From Ostrinia nubilalis (taxonomy: Eukaryota > Arthropoda > Insecta > Lepidoptera > Crambidae): a DNA stretch of 64,000 nt. Location: the NCBI RefSeq assembly GCF_963855985.1, contig NC_087095.1:15572001-15636000 (forward strand), in the 5' to 3' direction. The translations under genes and the position numbers were made by a program. This document shows positions 30,641 to 42,936 of the stretch, piece by piece. How positions within the stretch are numbered: the first letter of the stretch is position 1; the number at the start of each line of letters is the position of its first letter. Below the pieces are notes generated by a model that made no database searches, was not told where the DNA came from, and saw only the letters and a list, made by a program, of their open reading frames with translations.

Positions 30641-33600
30641 TCACTTCTTAGATTTCTCCATAAGTTTCCTCATCTTCTCCGGGACGGGCACTCCCTTGTG
30701 GGCGGCGTATCGCCTCAGCTTGGCGTTGATCGGAGCGCTCCTCGCGTCCGTCTTCTCGCTGCTTTTGGGCGACTTGCGAGGTTCGTTGGGCGTTTTGGGT
30801 TCAAGTTTCATGCTGGATTTCCGTTTAGTGGGCTGCGCGGTTTTGGGTGCGCCGACGTCGCTTTTGACGCTGGATTTCCGCGAGTCGGCACTCGGGCGGG
30901 GCTTGGCGGCGGGTACGCCGGACTTGCGGGGCTTGGCGTCCGGCGGCGGCGGCGGCGGCGAGCGGCGGCGCCGGACGCGCGGCGGCGTGTGCGCGAGCGT
31001 GGTGTGGCGCGCCAGCAGCGCCGCGCTGCTGAATAGTTGCCCGCAGTCGCACCTGTGCTCGACTTCTGTTGTTCCTGAAAGTAGGTTTATTATTATAACA
31101 ACCGTTGTGGTCGATGGTAAGTAAATTTTGAACTTGTGATATGAGTGTACTCACGTTTTCTGACTTGCTTCGCGGGAGACGGTTTCGATTTGAGTTTTGC
31201 TCCGACTGATTTTCCCAATGACTTTCTCTTCGCTATGCTGCTGAGGGATTTTCGTTTATCCGCCAATGATTTTCTCTGTATCTTTTTCGCGGGCTCCTTT
31301 GACGACGGTTCTGGAATATTTGACTTTGGAAGTTTGTCAGCGATGTTTTTGGGGAAAGAATATTTGACGTCGCTGTCGTCGGAATCGGTGGAGGGCACCG
31401 GTTCCAATTTTGGGGCTTTGGCAACTGTTTTCGTCGAGGTTGTTGGATTGGCCGGCGTCACTTTGTTTTGGACAGCTTTGGCCTTTAGACGCGGGACTTT
31501 AAGAGGATGCTGTAACGATATTCGTCTTGTAACTAAATCTTTTGAATTCGGTCTTTCGATTTGGAGAGAATTACGCTTATTCGCTCTGACTTTCATGAAC
31601 AACTTTCCTTCGTTGTCTTCAAACTTGTAATCTGGGTTTAACATGTACCGGACTTCGTCATCATCACTGGACTCTGCAGGTTTAGGGAGTTCTGGTTCGA
31701 CGACGGGTGGTGGTAGATTAGGTTTGTGCCGTTTAGTAACAGTAGGTGCTACTTTGTCTTTTGATGGGGTCTTCTTCCGCAATGTGTCTTGAACACTCGG
31801 TTTCACCTCTTTATCTTCTACTTTTTTAACTTTAACAGGCACATCTGGGACCACCTCTGCTTTTGGAAGATTATGCTTGATAGGCTCAGTGGGTTTATTG
31901 TCTTCTTTTTTCTCTTTTTCGTGATTGGGTATTGGAGATTCATTTAGCACCACTGGTGTCGTTAATTTTACATCACCTTTTTCTGCAATCTCTGTTTTAT
32001 TTTCAACTTTGTCTTTGATTTGATCTTTTGGTATCTCTTGAGCAGGCTTTTCCTTAATAACAACTTCGTCGGTAACTATTGTAACATCCTCATCTTCGTT
32101 TTCTATTTTATTTTCGTCTGTTTTAATTATTTCTTGGTCTTGACTTAATTCAGTCTCTTCAGATTGCTTTACTTGTTTGGAGGCCGACTGTCTCTTTTTT
32201 CTTTGACAAATTATTGTATGTTTAGTTAAAGAGTGCTCATTAGGGAACACCATGTAACAAAGGGAACACTCATGTATGATATCTTTAGTTGACAATGAAC
32301 TTTTGATACTTTTGTCGTCTGACTTTTCCGAACTGGTTTCCGTATGTTGTTCCTTGTGTTCTATTAAATGATGTAATTTTCTAAAAGTTTTCTTGCAAAT
32401 ATCACACTGTGGGGGCGCCGGAAGTTTTTCTGTGTTAGTTTGCACTGTGGAAGTATTCTTCTGCCTATTGATTCCGTCGTGAGTTTCTCTATGTTCCACT
32501 AAATGGTGAAGTTTCCTGAAAGACTTATCGCATGGTTCACATCTGAATCCAGCACTTGGATCTTCGCTTTGCTTTAATGTACTTTGCTCTTTTGACTTAT
32601 TCTCACTTTGTTCCGAGGAACTCTTTCGTGACATTTTAGCAGAACCACTGCTCGGGTTATGCATTAGGCGATGTTGGGCTAAGTGATGTAGTTTCCTGAA
32701 TTCTTTTTTGCAGACTTCACAGCTAAAAACGGATTTATTGGTCTTAGCAGATTCATTTTCTGGTTTCTTTGCATCTTTACCATGTTGTAATTTATGGCTA
32801 ACTAAGTACGATAGTTGCCTAAACGTCTTCCCGCAAAACTCGCATACGAGGTTGCTAGCTTTGTCTGGCAATTTGTTTTTATTTGTGGGCTTTTTCAATT
32901 CAACTTGTTTGGCTTCTTCTCGTTTGTCTGACTTAGCTTTAAGAGGTGTATCTTCAATTACAATGACTTCATCTTTATCATTCTGTTTACGTTGTGAATC
33001 TTTGGATTTACGTTTCTTACGAACATCTTTGAGCGAAGTGTCAGGTTCCTCAATCTCCATATCATCAGATTTACTCTCGTAGGACCTTGATTCGGACTCC
33101 TGGGATTCTCTAAGTCTCCTTGGATTTTTATTTTCAGAATCAGAACGACTAGGTGAAGGACCCGAGCAATGCTTAACGTGTTTAAAGACTACATTCTCTG
33201 AGCGGAATAATTTGTTGCATATTGGGCAAACTATGTTTTGATTGATCTTACCCATTGTCCAATTTTCTTTTACTATTGCATCGTCATCAGAGCTCCAATC
33301 ATCATCGTCTGTATCTTTGCTTTTGACGATTTTAGCATCAATTAATCTCGGTTTCTTTTGCGGACTTGGAACTTTAGTCTTATCAGTGGCTCCCTCTGGT
33401 AAAGGATTTTTTCTAGGACGACCTCTACCTCTTTTGACGGGTGTATTTTGTTGACTGTCAGACGACGGAGTATCTGGTGCTTTCGCAGGAATTTGACCAG
33501 ATTGGGTTTCTAATAATTCAGCAGCTTTTACCAAACTATCTATGGCTGACGCGGTATTCTTATGAGCAATGTGAGAACGATCATGGCTCAGAGATTCCCT

Positions 33601-36600
33601 TTGCGAAGTCTTGATCAAATCAAATGACTTTGAGGGCGCGTTTTCTATCGTGTTTCCACGGCCGAGTAAATACGATTTTTTAGGCACAAGCGTTTTTGTA
33701 TTTTTCTCAGCTTCAGTCTTTCGTTTCTTTTTGGGCGAAACTTCAATTCCTAAATCATCTGGCTCAATTAGTTCCAGCTCAGGTGTCTCAACGGGGGTTA
33801 AGACTTGCTTCCTCTGGTGTTTTGTTTTGTTTTTTGTTTCATCAACCAATTTTTCTTCTTCTATTGAATCTAATGTATTATCTGAGTCTAAAGAATCAGT
33901 TGTAACAGTTGTAGCCGATTCAACGCTTGGTGGAAGTTTTTTAGCTGGTGATAATTCTTTGCCTTGAACATTTAGCTGGTTAGATATAAATTCAGTGTTT
34001 GTGTCCATATAAACTACTTTGACAGGTCTATCTTCAATTATAGGGATCGGTCTTTCCATTTTTTTCTTAGCAGTCATTGCTGTCTGATAAGCCATTTTAA
34101 CTTTGGACTGATAGTTTTTACCGTCGTCTTCGTTTACTGTATTCGAAAACTTTGTGTTTGGAAGACAATTCTGGGCGAAAAGATCACGCTTACGAGGTGA
34201 TATAACTTTAGCATCATGATTTGACGAGTCTATTTTAGAGTAGGTTTTCAACACCACATCTTTCTGGACTATACTTTGTATCACGTTGTGAGGGTCTTTG
34301 CCATCAAAGTTTACCGTGAAGCAGTTTTCATAGCTTATAGAATTACGCCTAACAAATTTATCAAAATCAGTTTCTGTAATAATAGTTTCTTTTTTAGAGG
34401 AATCTTTACTTATCAGGGTAACAGTTTCAGAAACAGGAAGCTTTTCTGAAATTACTAATTTTGTAGTTTTCTTTTTGTCTAGATCCATATCGCCAGTGAT
34501 GGGCTCATGTTCAATAATAACTTCTTCTTCAGAATCAATGTCAAGCGCGTTTTCCTTGAGCCCAGCCTGCTGGGTTTTACTAAACGGTAAGAGACTAGGT
34601 ATTTTGCTGGGTTTGCTAACATTGGCCTGTTGTAATTCTGGTTTCAGATATGTTTTAGGTCCAAGCTTCTGTGCAGGGGGCAGTTCATGAATAGGACGCT
34701 CAATGAAAGGCTTGCCATGCAACTCATTCATCTGGCTCTCAATATCGTCAAAACAACGTTGAGACTGTTCTTCCTGGGGAGTTTTCGCAGGGATAGGCCT
34801 ATTGATTATTTCTTCAATGGTCTTGTCAATTAGATCTTGATTATTAATTTCTTTCCTTTTTTGTATATCCTTTTTAAGATCCATGGCTGAACTAGCTACT
34901 GTTTCAGTTTGAGGTTGTGGTTTAACAATTGTTTCTTGCTTAGTAATAGTCTTCTTCACAGGAGCTGAACTGTTCTTTAAGATAGGCGGTTCTGTTTTGA
35001 CAGGTAATCTACTTTCGAGCGGCACCGCCTGTTTGACAGCAAGCGCAGCTGCTTCCTTCTTAACACCCATTCTATTGGCGCTGCCGAAATCTTGAGCGTT
35101 TGCAGTGTTAATGCTCGACTGTCTTTGACTGTCATTTTTCAGTTCTTGAGCCTTTGCAGAAGCTATACTGGATTGTCTTTGACTATCTATTTTCTTCAGT
35201 ACATCTCTCCTGTTTAAATCGTTGGAATTCTTTATTTGCTTTCCATTAGAACTATTTGTAGGCACTTTCGTCTCCTTTATCTTATTGAGGAAAGCTTGGC
35301 GATTCGCTTCGGTCCATTTGCCGAAAGGTACAGGCGCGTGGTTATTGTTGATTGGCTTTGTTTCAGTAGTCGATGTCGCTTTGGGTAAAGTTTTCTTTTC
35401 GACTGGTTCATTTTTAGTTTGCGGTATGGTATTTGCAGGGACTGGCTTGACGGCTTGTGCATTAATTTCTTTTAGTTCCTTTATAGTGGCAGCAGATTGC
35501 ACTTTGGGGTCACCTTTAGAAGCCACGCCAGTGGCAGAGACATCTGAATTTATGCTGGGCAAGGTGTTGGCAAGCTTTTTGTCTGTATTCACTTGAGTAT
35601 CGTTATTTTGTTCCTGGGGTAATTTTGGTTTTACATCTTTTGGTTCATCAATGTCTTTCTTTTCTGGTGTCACATCCTGTTTCTCTATTTTATCTGATTT
35701 ATCTTCTTTCTGCTTAATTCCTGCTTCTACTTTTGACGGTTTAGAAATGTTGACTGGGATTGGACTTGTTGAAAGATTAACTGAAGAAGTCGAATCCTCA
35801 ACTGAAGACGATTTGGTAGCATCAATGGTCGTAGCTTGAGACTCCTTCTTTTCATCTTTTACCATGTCTTGAGTATTAGCAACATCAGTTGTATCAATCT
35901 TTTTCACAATTTTGCTGTCAATATTGTCAGTGCACATAGCCTTTACAATTTCTTTAGCAGCGGTAATATCAGAAGTATTAATATTTTTGTGATTTTTGTT
36001 TTCAATATTGTCAGTGACCAATATGTTATCCACCTCATCAGTAGCTTTTGATTGGTTGTCCACAACAACTTTCTTTGCATTATTATTAACACTACTATCT
36101 ACATTGGTGAATTCAATATCGCTCTTAGCTACAGTTTCTTTACTAACTTTTTCTAAATCTTTGTTATCAGTAGATGTACTGGTGTTCTTTTCATTTTCTT
36201 TAACTAACTCTGGGATTTGACATTTCTCGCTAACATTACTTTCAACTGGAGGTGGAGTAACATCAATTACTTCAGATAATTTAGTTTCTGGAGCAAGTAA
36301 AGCAGTTTCCTCAATAATATCCATTTTAGGATCTTCTTCAATTTCCAGTTTACTTGTTTCGTTTTCAACAACTAAGGGTTCTGATGATTTCTTGTCATTA
36401 TTTATACTTAAATCAGCCGACTTAGCTTCTGTCTCTTCAGATTTGTTGAGTTCCTTATCCAGTTTAATGTTTTCATCTTTTTCGAGAATTTCATTCTCTT
36501 TTATATCAATCACCAACTCATTATCTTTCTTCTCAATCACCATCTCATTATCTTTTTCCTCAATCACCAACTTCTCTTCTATCATTTTATCTTCTTTTTC

Positions 36601-39114
36601 GACATCAACTTCTGTAATATCTTTTGACAAGTCTTTGACATCTAAACCTAATTCTACTACACTACTTTTATCACCAGAAGTATTTTTTTCAGCCAATACA
36701 GGCTTATTTTTATCATCATCTTTCGTTTTTCCTGATGTTTCTACGGTTCTTTGTTTGGCACTGTCAGTGTGGACCTCAATGGTTTTTTTAATGTTATCTG
36801 AATGTCTGCTGGGGTGCAACTGTTGGTCCACCATTGTTTTGGTGAGGGGAATCCCTTCTTTATTTGGTGTTGAATGGAATGTCATAGGTGTAAAACTGCC
36901 TATAACTGGGGACTTCCTAGAGTCACTAAATTTCATTTTCTTGCTAGCTCCTGATTTAGGTTCGGGCTGATCTTCTTTATTTGTCTCCTCTTCTGGTTCC
37001 TTCACCACAGCAACTGCCGGCGGCGAAATATTTTGAGGTTGGGTTTTCCTTTCAGTAATTTTATTACTGGTTGATTCACTAATTACTTTGTTTATGTCTT
37101 TTATTGGGACATGTGGAACACTTTTACTGACACCTTTTTCTTCTTTCACAGGCTGTAAAAGAAAAGAAGAAAATCAGAATGAGTATGCAATAAATACAGA
37201 AATTTTATCATGCCATGAAATAAAAATTACAACAAACATAAGTTAACAATTCTTTACTTTTTTTATTCTAATCATTTAAAAATTTTAATGAGTACAGTAG
37301 AGCGCCGATTATCCGAACGCCGATTAACCGAATCGCCAATTATCCGAATCGGTCCTAAGCGTAATATAAAAAATTAAAACCAAGTAATTTTTATTTTGTT
37401 ATGTTGTAACTAGTTGGAACTTTCAGGAGTCTAGATATATTTCAACTAAACGTTATTGTAGAACTGTAAACACAGTTATTAAAGTTTATTCTATGTGTGA
37501 CAGTTCGTTTTTAACACACTTTTTCTTTATTACCAGTCTATGTCCGATTATCCGAATTTTCGATTATCCGAATCGACCCCGGTCCCAATTAATTCGGATA
37601 ATCGGCGTTCTACTGTAATTCTAATTTTAAGGGATAATATTTTGAACCAGATATACATAAATTCCCTATTCAAATCATAATGATTCGCAAAATTGCTAAA
37701 CATTAAAGTGTTATTATGCAGTTACTACTGTAATTATTGTAAAATACTATGAATATAAATTAAGTCTCACCACTTCTTTGGGCACTTCTATTTGAATTTC
37801 TTCATAAACCTCCAAATTTCCTTCAGCATTTTCACTGTAAAAATAAATTTAAAATTCTTAGTAACTACTACTTTTAAGAAATAATCTTTTGTAAGTTGAC
37901 CCATTTTAACTAGGTATATTAACAAATTATTAACCATTACAGTTGATCTTTTATCATAGAATTTTCATGTGCAATTTAGGTCTCCATTCTCAGTAAATAA
38001 TGTGCAATAATCCGAAATAATAACTTTTAGTTGCTCTTTCCAGAAAGCATACCAGATATAAGTGATTCAACACTGGAAATCCACATGCTTTCATTTATAA
38101 AACTGAACATTATGCAAGTTTGCAGTTCTTCTATGTTGGAACATTAAAAATTTTAAACTGTACACAGTATCATTACACATAATCTATTTAAAGTAACCTG
38201 ATTGGAACACTTGACCTCATTGTATCACACAATAATAAAAATAATGTTTATTGTCGTAACTAAAACCAGTTCTAGAAATATCAACAAAGAAGATGTAGTC
38301 TAAATAATCGAAATACTAGTATTTCCTTCACATTTTAATTACTACACACAAGATTATTTACCACAATGTTAGAATACAAAGTAACATTCTTCCTTATGGC
38401 AATACCTATGTTATTATTATACTAAAATTCAGATAAAATAAATACCTTTAATAATTTATAAAACATACAAAAAACTCACCGAACTTTTAGAAATTTAAAG
38501 TTTGACTGATGCTGGTCATCATCTATGATCTGCACGGCGGCCAGCTCCTCCCGCCCCTCCTTCCTGTACAAGTATAGGCCGTTACCGATGTCTATAGCAT
38601 CCACATTCTTGCCGTCAATCTGAAGTATCACTTCCATGTCTTTGCTTGGCACAGCTTCGGTTTCTACAAGAGTTGCTTCAGTGGTATCGGTGAGCTTTAG
38701 TTCAGGATTTGATTTCTCATCCACATCAACGTTGTCATCGATCACAAGCTCATCACCATCATATGAATTGTCATTATCGTCAAATATGTCCACACCACCC
38801 GACAATATGTTCGCTGCTTCTATCTGTTTACCAATTTTGTAGTCCTCCAAAAAGTCTTTCTTTCCAATTGGAGACAGGTTGGATATCAACTGGTCCGATT
38901 CAGTCATAGTCTTCTCGGATTCCATATTGGCGGACGCGAGTGAAACATCTTTTATAGGTGAGATATCAAAGGTGGAGTCAACTTCTGACAGAGAAAAGTA
39001 TTTTGAAGAGCTCTCGTTGGCGGTCATGTACGACTCGCTCGGCGGCGACGAGGTGTCCAGCGTGGAGTCCCTGGACGTCCCCGCCTCACCTCGCAACTGA
39101 CTCAACCTATCCAT
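30641..39114 (-). CDS. Large C2H2 zinc-finger / AT-hook nuclear protein
   Basis: Four coding exons on the minus strand: 39114-38480, 37834-37771, 37152-31155 and 31074-30641; 7131 nt, 2376 aa, phases consistent. The N-terminal part is acidic (MDRLSQLRGEAGTSRD start). About 1200 residues of Lys/Glu/Ser/Thr-rich low-complexity sequence follow. An AT-hook (KRGRGRPRKN) lies near residue 1474. Seven zinc fingers follow: near 1550 (C2HC), 1667, 1712, 1770, 1815, 1860 (C2HC), and a last one near 2240 (CDCGQLFSSAALLARH). Fingers 3-5 share FRKLHHL and are separated by long linkers, unlike TGEKP arrays. The tail is basic and ends VPVPEKMRKLMEKSKK. A DNA or chromatin-binding nuclear role is likely. The layout recalls the HP1c-associated insect factors Woc/Row, but orthology cannot be shown here. 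ATG 39114 is the first ATG of the frame. Upstream non-coding exons are possible. Confidence 0.85.
37295..37615. mobile_element. Pogo/Tigger-like MITE in zinc-finger gene intron 2
   Basis: Ends CAGTAGAGCGCCGATTATCC and AATCGGCGTTCTACTG, TA on both sides, plus internal repeats of GATTATCCGAAT. The 321-bp element has no transposase. The CAGTA...ATTATCCGAA end is typical of pogo-group elements. Confidence 0.88.
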
Positions 39115-40249
39115 TTTCACACTTCATCTGCTAGAAGAATAAATTAAACCAAAGTTAGTACATTTCACACATGAAAATTACAAAAATATACATATTTTAA
39201 AACAAAAATATAATGAAAACATCTGAAGGTTGGACAATTAATTAGCACGTAGGTCAATAGCAAAGAATTACAGTGAAACTTTTTTGTAGAACAAACGATA
39301 CTAATGATACTGTGACACTTTTGATAAACATCGAATTTAATAAACAGTACCAAGATAAATTTAGCTGCAGTAGCTTGCAGGTGAAATTGCAGATTGAAAT
39401 TTTTCTGTTAGATCTACTGTAGAGGTGGTAATAATATTTTCAGGACAATTTTTGTTAACAACACAACACATCAAAGATTAAAGATGGACGCCAAATAGCG
39501 ATGTTGCCGTTATTCCGCGTGTCATTAAATGTTATCATTTTATCAATTTTGCTCCAAAAATGCATGGTATCGTTAAAAATTTTTTTTGTTAAAATAAATC
39601 TTATTTAAATACTAAAATATACTGCAAATTAAATTAAGTAGAAAATATGTCATTTGATATTAAAAAAATATTTATCGATATTTAAGACATTGATAAAACT
39701 TTACTTTGTTCAAAGATATGTAATTATGTGACCAATGTTTGCCACTATCAGGCTAATTATAAATTATCTAAACTAGTAAGGAATTATTTGAGACTCGAGG
39801 TTTTTAAAATAATTACAAAGAACCATCACTAATTATTATCGTTTGAATGTAGCAAGGTTTATCAAAAAATGGAACACGCTTATCACGAGCATTTACGAAG
39901 TTTGTTGTTTAAGTTTTTTTTATCTTGGTAAATTACCAAGTTATAAAAAAACAATAATTTGTTTTTGTTGAATCTGAAATGTAAAAAAGCCTCGCCCAGA
40001 TTAAAAAAAACGATAATAATTTTCTTTCGTCAATTTAATGGAAGATTAAATGCTGTCACGCACTCTCGCAAATTACGTTTAGCTTCATGGTCACGACGAC
40101 AGGCTTTGTAAATAGTAGAAGGAACTGTCAATGTCATTGTCATCTACGTCATTTTTGAAATTTGGTAAACGTTGAAGAAAGGTAAAAAGTTAGCGTCCGC
40201 TCCGCTTTCGGATTTCTTTTTTGTGGACTAAAAGTGCTGAAAAAATATT

Positions 40250-40748
40250 ATGGCTCCTCGCGAGACGCCGAAAGCCACTCCAAAAGTGCAACGCACTATT
40301 GTAAAGACGGCTGGTACTAAGGCCAGAACTCCTACATCGAGTGTAAAAAAGACCATGTCTGTAAGGAAACCGGAAAAAGCTCCTCTAAAAGGTAGTTTTC
40401 TGTAATTATTATTTATATTATTAATCCTAATAGTGATTATGAGTCACCTTTTGCTGGTTTTCAATGGTTAAATTGTCTTTTTCCAGACAGTTTCTAACTC
40501 TTATTTTTTACGTTTCAGTGAATAACGTGACGATGGAAGGGAGACAACGGACCGCTACGGTCCCGAAGGTAGCGACGCCTAAGCCCAAAGAGAATAGATC
40601 GGTTCCTGTCCCCGGTAGCGTCACCAAAAGCGGCAAAAAGGCGTCGTGGAAGCGTCGCCCGAAGCCAGCGCATTCCGGCGTCCCTGTCCCTGAAAAAATG
40701 AAGAGACTCCTGGAGAAACAACTCCAAGACTCTGACTGTAGTTTATAA
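40250..40748 (+). CDS. Small basic protein of unknown function (123 aa)
   Basis: Two exons, 40250-40391 and 40519-40748, joined by a short 127-bp intron (AAAAG|GTAGTT ... GTTTCAG|TG), give 123 residues. The start context AATATTATGG is reasonable. The protein is strongly Lys/Arg/Pro/Thr-rich (MAPRETPKATPK start), predicted disordered, with no known domain. Its C-terminus GVPVPEKMKRLLEK nearly repeats the tail of the neighbouring zinc-finger protein (GVPVPEKMRKLMEK). It is divergent from that gene, with about 1.1 kb between start codons. A nuclear or chromatin-associated role is a guess from composition and the shared tail. Confidence 0.75.
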
Positions 40749-41169
40749 ACAGATTTTAAAGATTACTTTGATATCTTTTGACTTTTAAGGCTTTATTGTC
40801 AAGACAAAACCACTGACTAGGATTTATTTATTTTAACTCGTTCTTCTTAAATTTATAACACCTTGAATGCTAGTAAGTTGAACCTTCATGGTAATTATCT
40901 AATGTGATAATGAGGTATGGCAATACTTGAAGAAAGATTTTAGATGGCTTAGGGGTTTTTGTTTTTATTGTTCTAAAAACATTATTTTTTTAACATTTAA
41001 CTGATACTGGCTGCCAGGTTCAGAACGGTTCAGTTAAGTTTTCCCAATTTATTACTTATATTCCTAATTTTTTCATCATAATCATGACTTTGTATCAAAA
41101 TGCAGTAATTAATTTTACTTACTTAAATATTTTAGAGCAAGTTTGTAAATGAGTTTGATTAAAACTTGC

Positions 41170-41205
41170 ATGAATCCCAACTAATATTATAAATGCGAAA
41201 GTAAC

Positions 41206-41242
<37 letters not shown>

Positions 41243-41424
41243 TACGCTTTCCCGCTTAAACCTCGCAACCGATTTTGATGAAATTTGGCATAGAGATAGT
41301 TTAAGTCCCGGGAAAGAACATAGGATAGTTTTTATCCCGGTTTTTGAAACAGGGACGCGCGCGATAAAGTTTTTCTGTGACAGACAAAATTCTACGCGGG
41401 CGAAGCCGCGGGCGGAAAGCTAGT
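41170..41424 (-). repeat. Dispersed (ACAG)n repeat, reversed copy
   Basis: Reverse complement of the element at 4012-4275, with a CTGT run of about ten units and the terminal GCGGGCGAAGCCGCGGGCGG block. Confidence 0.85.
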
Positions 41425-41787
41425 AAAATTATAGTTCAAGTCCAGTGCCATTTTGCACTTAATTTATACATTTATGTGTATAATTTTAGTGTAATTACTA
41501 TGACCCCACCATTCATTAATAATTAAAATTGATTGTGTGGGTTCTTCCATGTTCATAAGCTGAGTAGCTATGTGGTTAACATACCTATATCATTAGCAGA
41601 TAGAACATAGTTCTAAGAAAAATTAGCTTTAGACATTCATTGTACAAATTATTATTAGTTAGCTATTAATATAATCTACGTTGTGCCTAAATTCATCAAA
41701 ATCCCTTCAGCTCTCTCAAAATAAACTTATACAATAATTGTAATTCCTGTAAGTAGTTTCTAAAAAAATAATTGATAATGATTTATA

Positions 41788-41879
41788 CAGGGTGTTAGGT
41801 AAATGGGTATATGACCCGACACTAGCCCATGTTAACATGGGCTAGTGTCGGCTCATATACCCATTTACCTAACACCCTG
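41788..41879. mobile_element. Minimal 92-bp palindromic MITE, family B
   Basis: Only the two 46-bp arms of family B remain, meeting at GTTAAC, with one mismatch in the hairpin stem. TA lies on both sides. Confidence 0.92.
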
Positions 41880-42175
41880 TAAATATAAATAAGTGGACTT
41901 ATTGATAGTTTATTGTAAATTGTGATGTAGACCAAATAATTGTAATTCTGTCTAGAATTGAATTTTATAGAGTTTTAAGATTGTCATTACAATTTTCGTT
42001 ATAATATGATTATGGTACCTAATATACCAATTGGATAACAAGCTTATATTTTCATCTTATAAATAAATAAATAGCTGAAAAAAATTATAAAACCTTTCAT
42101 TTATGCAATAAAACTTTAATTTAACTGCTAGAGCAGGAACTTATCATTTTTTTCGTCGTTAGTTAACATAATTAT

Positions 42176-42366
42176 AATGAGCGTTTTCGCGATTGAAAAA
42201 TCCGCCAGATGGCAATATGTAGACGGGAGGTCCAAATGCTGCATGATTGGTGGATTTTGACATAATATCTGTCAATGTCATGTCAAAATCCGCCAATCAT
42301 GCAGCATTTGGACCTCGCGTCTACGTATTGCCATCTGGCGGATTTTTAAAACGCGAAAACCCTCAT
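42176..42366. mobile_element. Long hairpin element
   Basis: Arms contain GTTTTCGCG, AAATCCGCCAGATGGCAATA and GGTCCAAATGCTGCATGATT, each repeated in reverse complement, with a short loop near 42262-42280 and ends AATGAG/CTCATT. About 190 bp, no coding frame. Confidence 0.85.
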
Positions 42367-42806
42367 TGGGACTTAGGTACAGTCACTCAGTCAGCAGTGT
42401 AGTCAGCACGTTTGCAACAGGTCCTGTCACAGGTTTTTGTTACAACTGGAATAAGATCGTGTTGTCAACCAAAACTACTTTGGGTGTCACGAACTACATA
42501 CTCGTATTTGGCGCTGCCTGTAATTTGGATCTATCACGAATGTTATTTTGTTGCATTACCTAAAATTCGTCTCCTTGAACTCGTATGTGTCTCCTTGAAC
42601 CACACCTTGAACACTTGACATTGGCAGAATCATTGCGGCAATAAATCCGCGGGATAGTAAAAAAAAATGTTATTTTGTTTAGGGGGATAGGGATAGGTGC
42701 CGGAGTTTCTTCCGCCACTTCTCAGCACCAGCCCATATTATGTTGTCCCGAAGTGGTGGTTGGGCGAGCTATATTTGGGACGTGTAAGTGCCCTGGAAAG
42801 GGCCTA

Positions 42807-42936
42807 TGTACCATCGGCAACAGTGTTAACTATCCATTGCCTGTCATTGTCATCTCGTTCTATCTCAAAGAATCACCATTTGATGAGAGCGAGAGCAAAA
42901 ACGGAAATGGATAGTTAACAGTGTGGCCGTGTGTCT
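42807..42936. repeat. Short inverted-repeat element, second copy
   Basis: Reverse complement of the element at 23302-23429, starting TGTACCATCGGCAACAG and ending GTGTGGCCGTGTG. Confidence 0.8.

Noticed and set aside
34000..36900. Transmembrane or titin-like interpretation of the Lys/Glu-rich middle of the zinc-finger protein
   Set aside because: Low-complexity charged sequence gives spurious similarity; the AT-hook and zinc fingers define the protein better.
31145..36970. Many plus-strand frames opposite the zinc-finger gene, one of 192 codons
   Set aside because: Ser/Phe/Leu-rich complements of Lys/Glu-rich codons on the minus strand; no independent gene signal.
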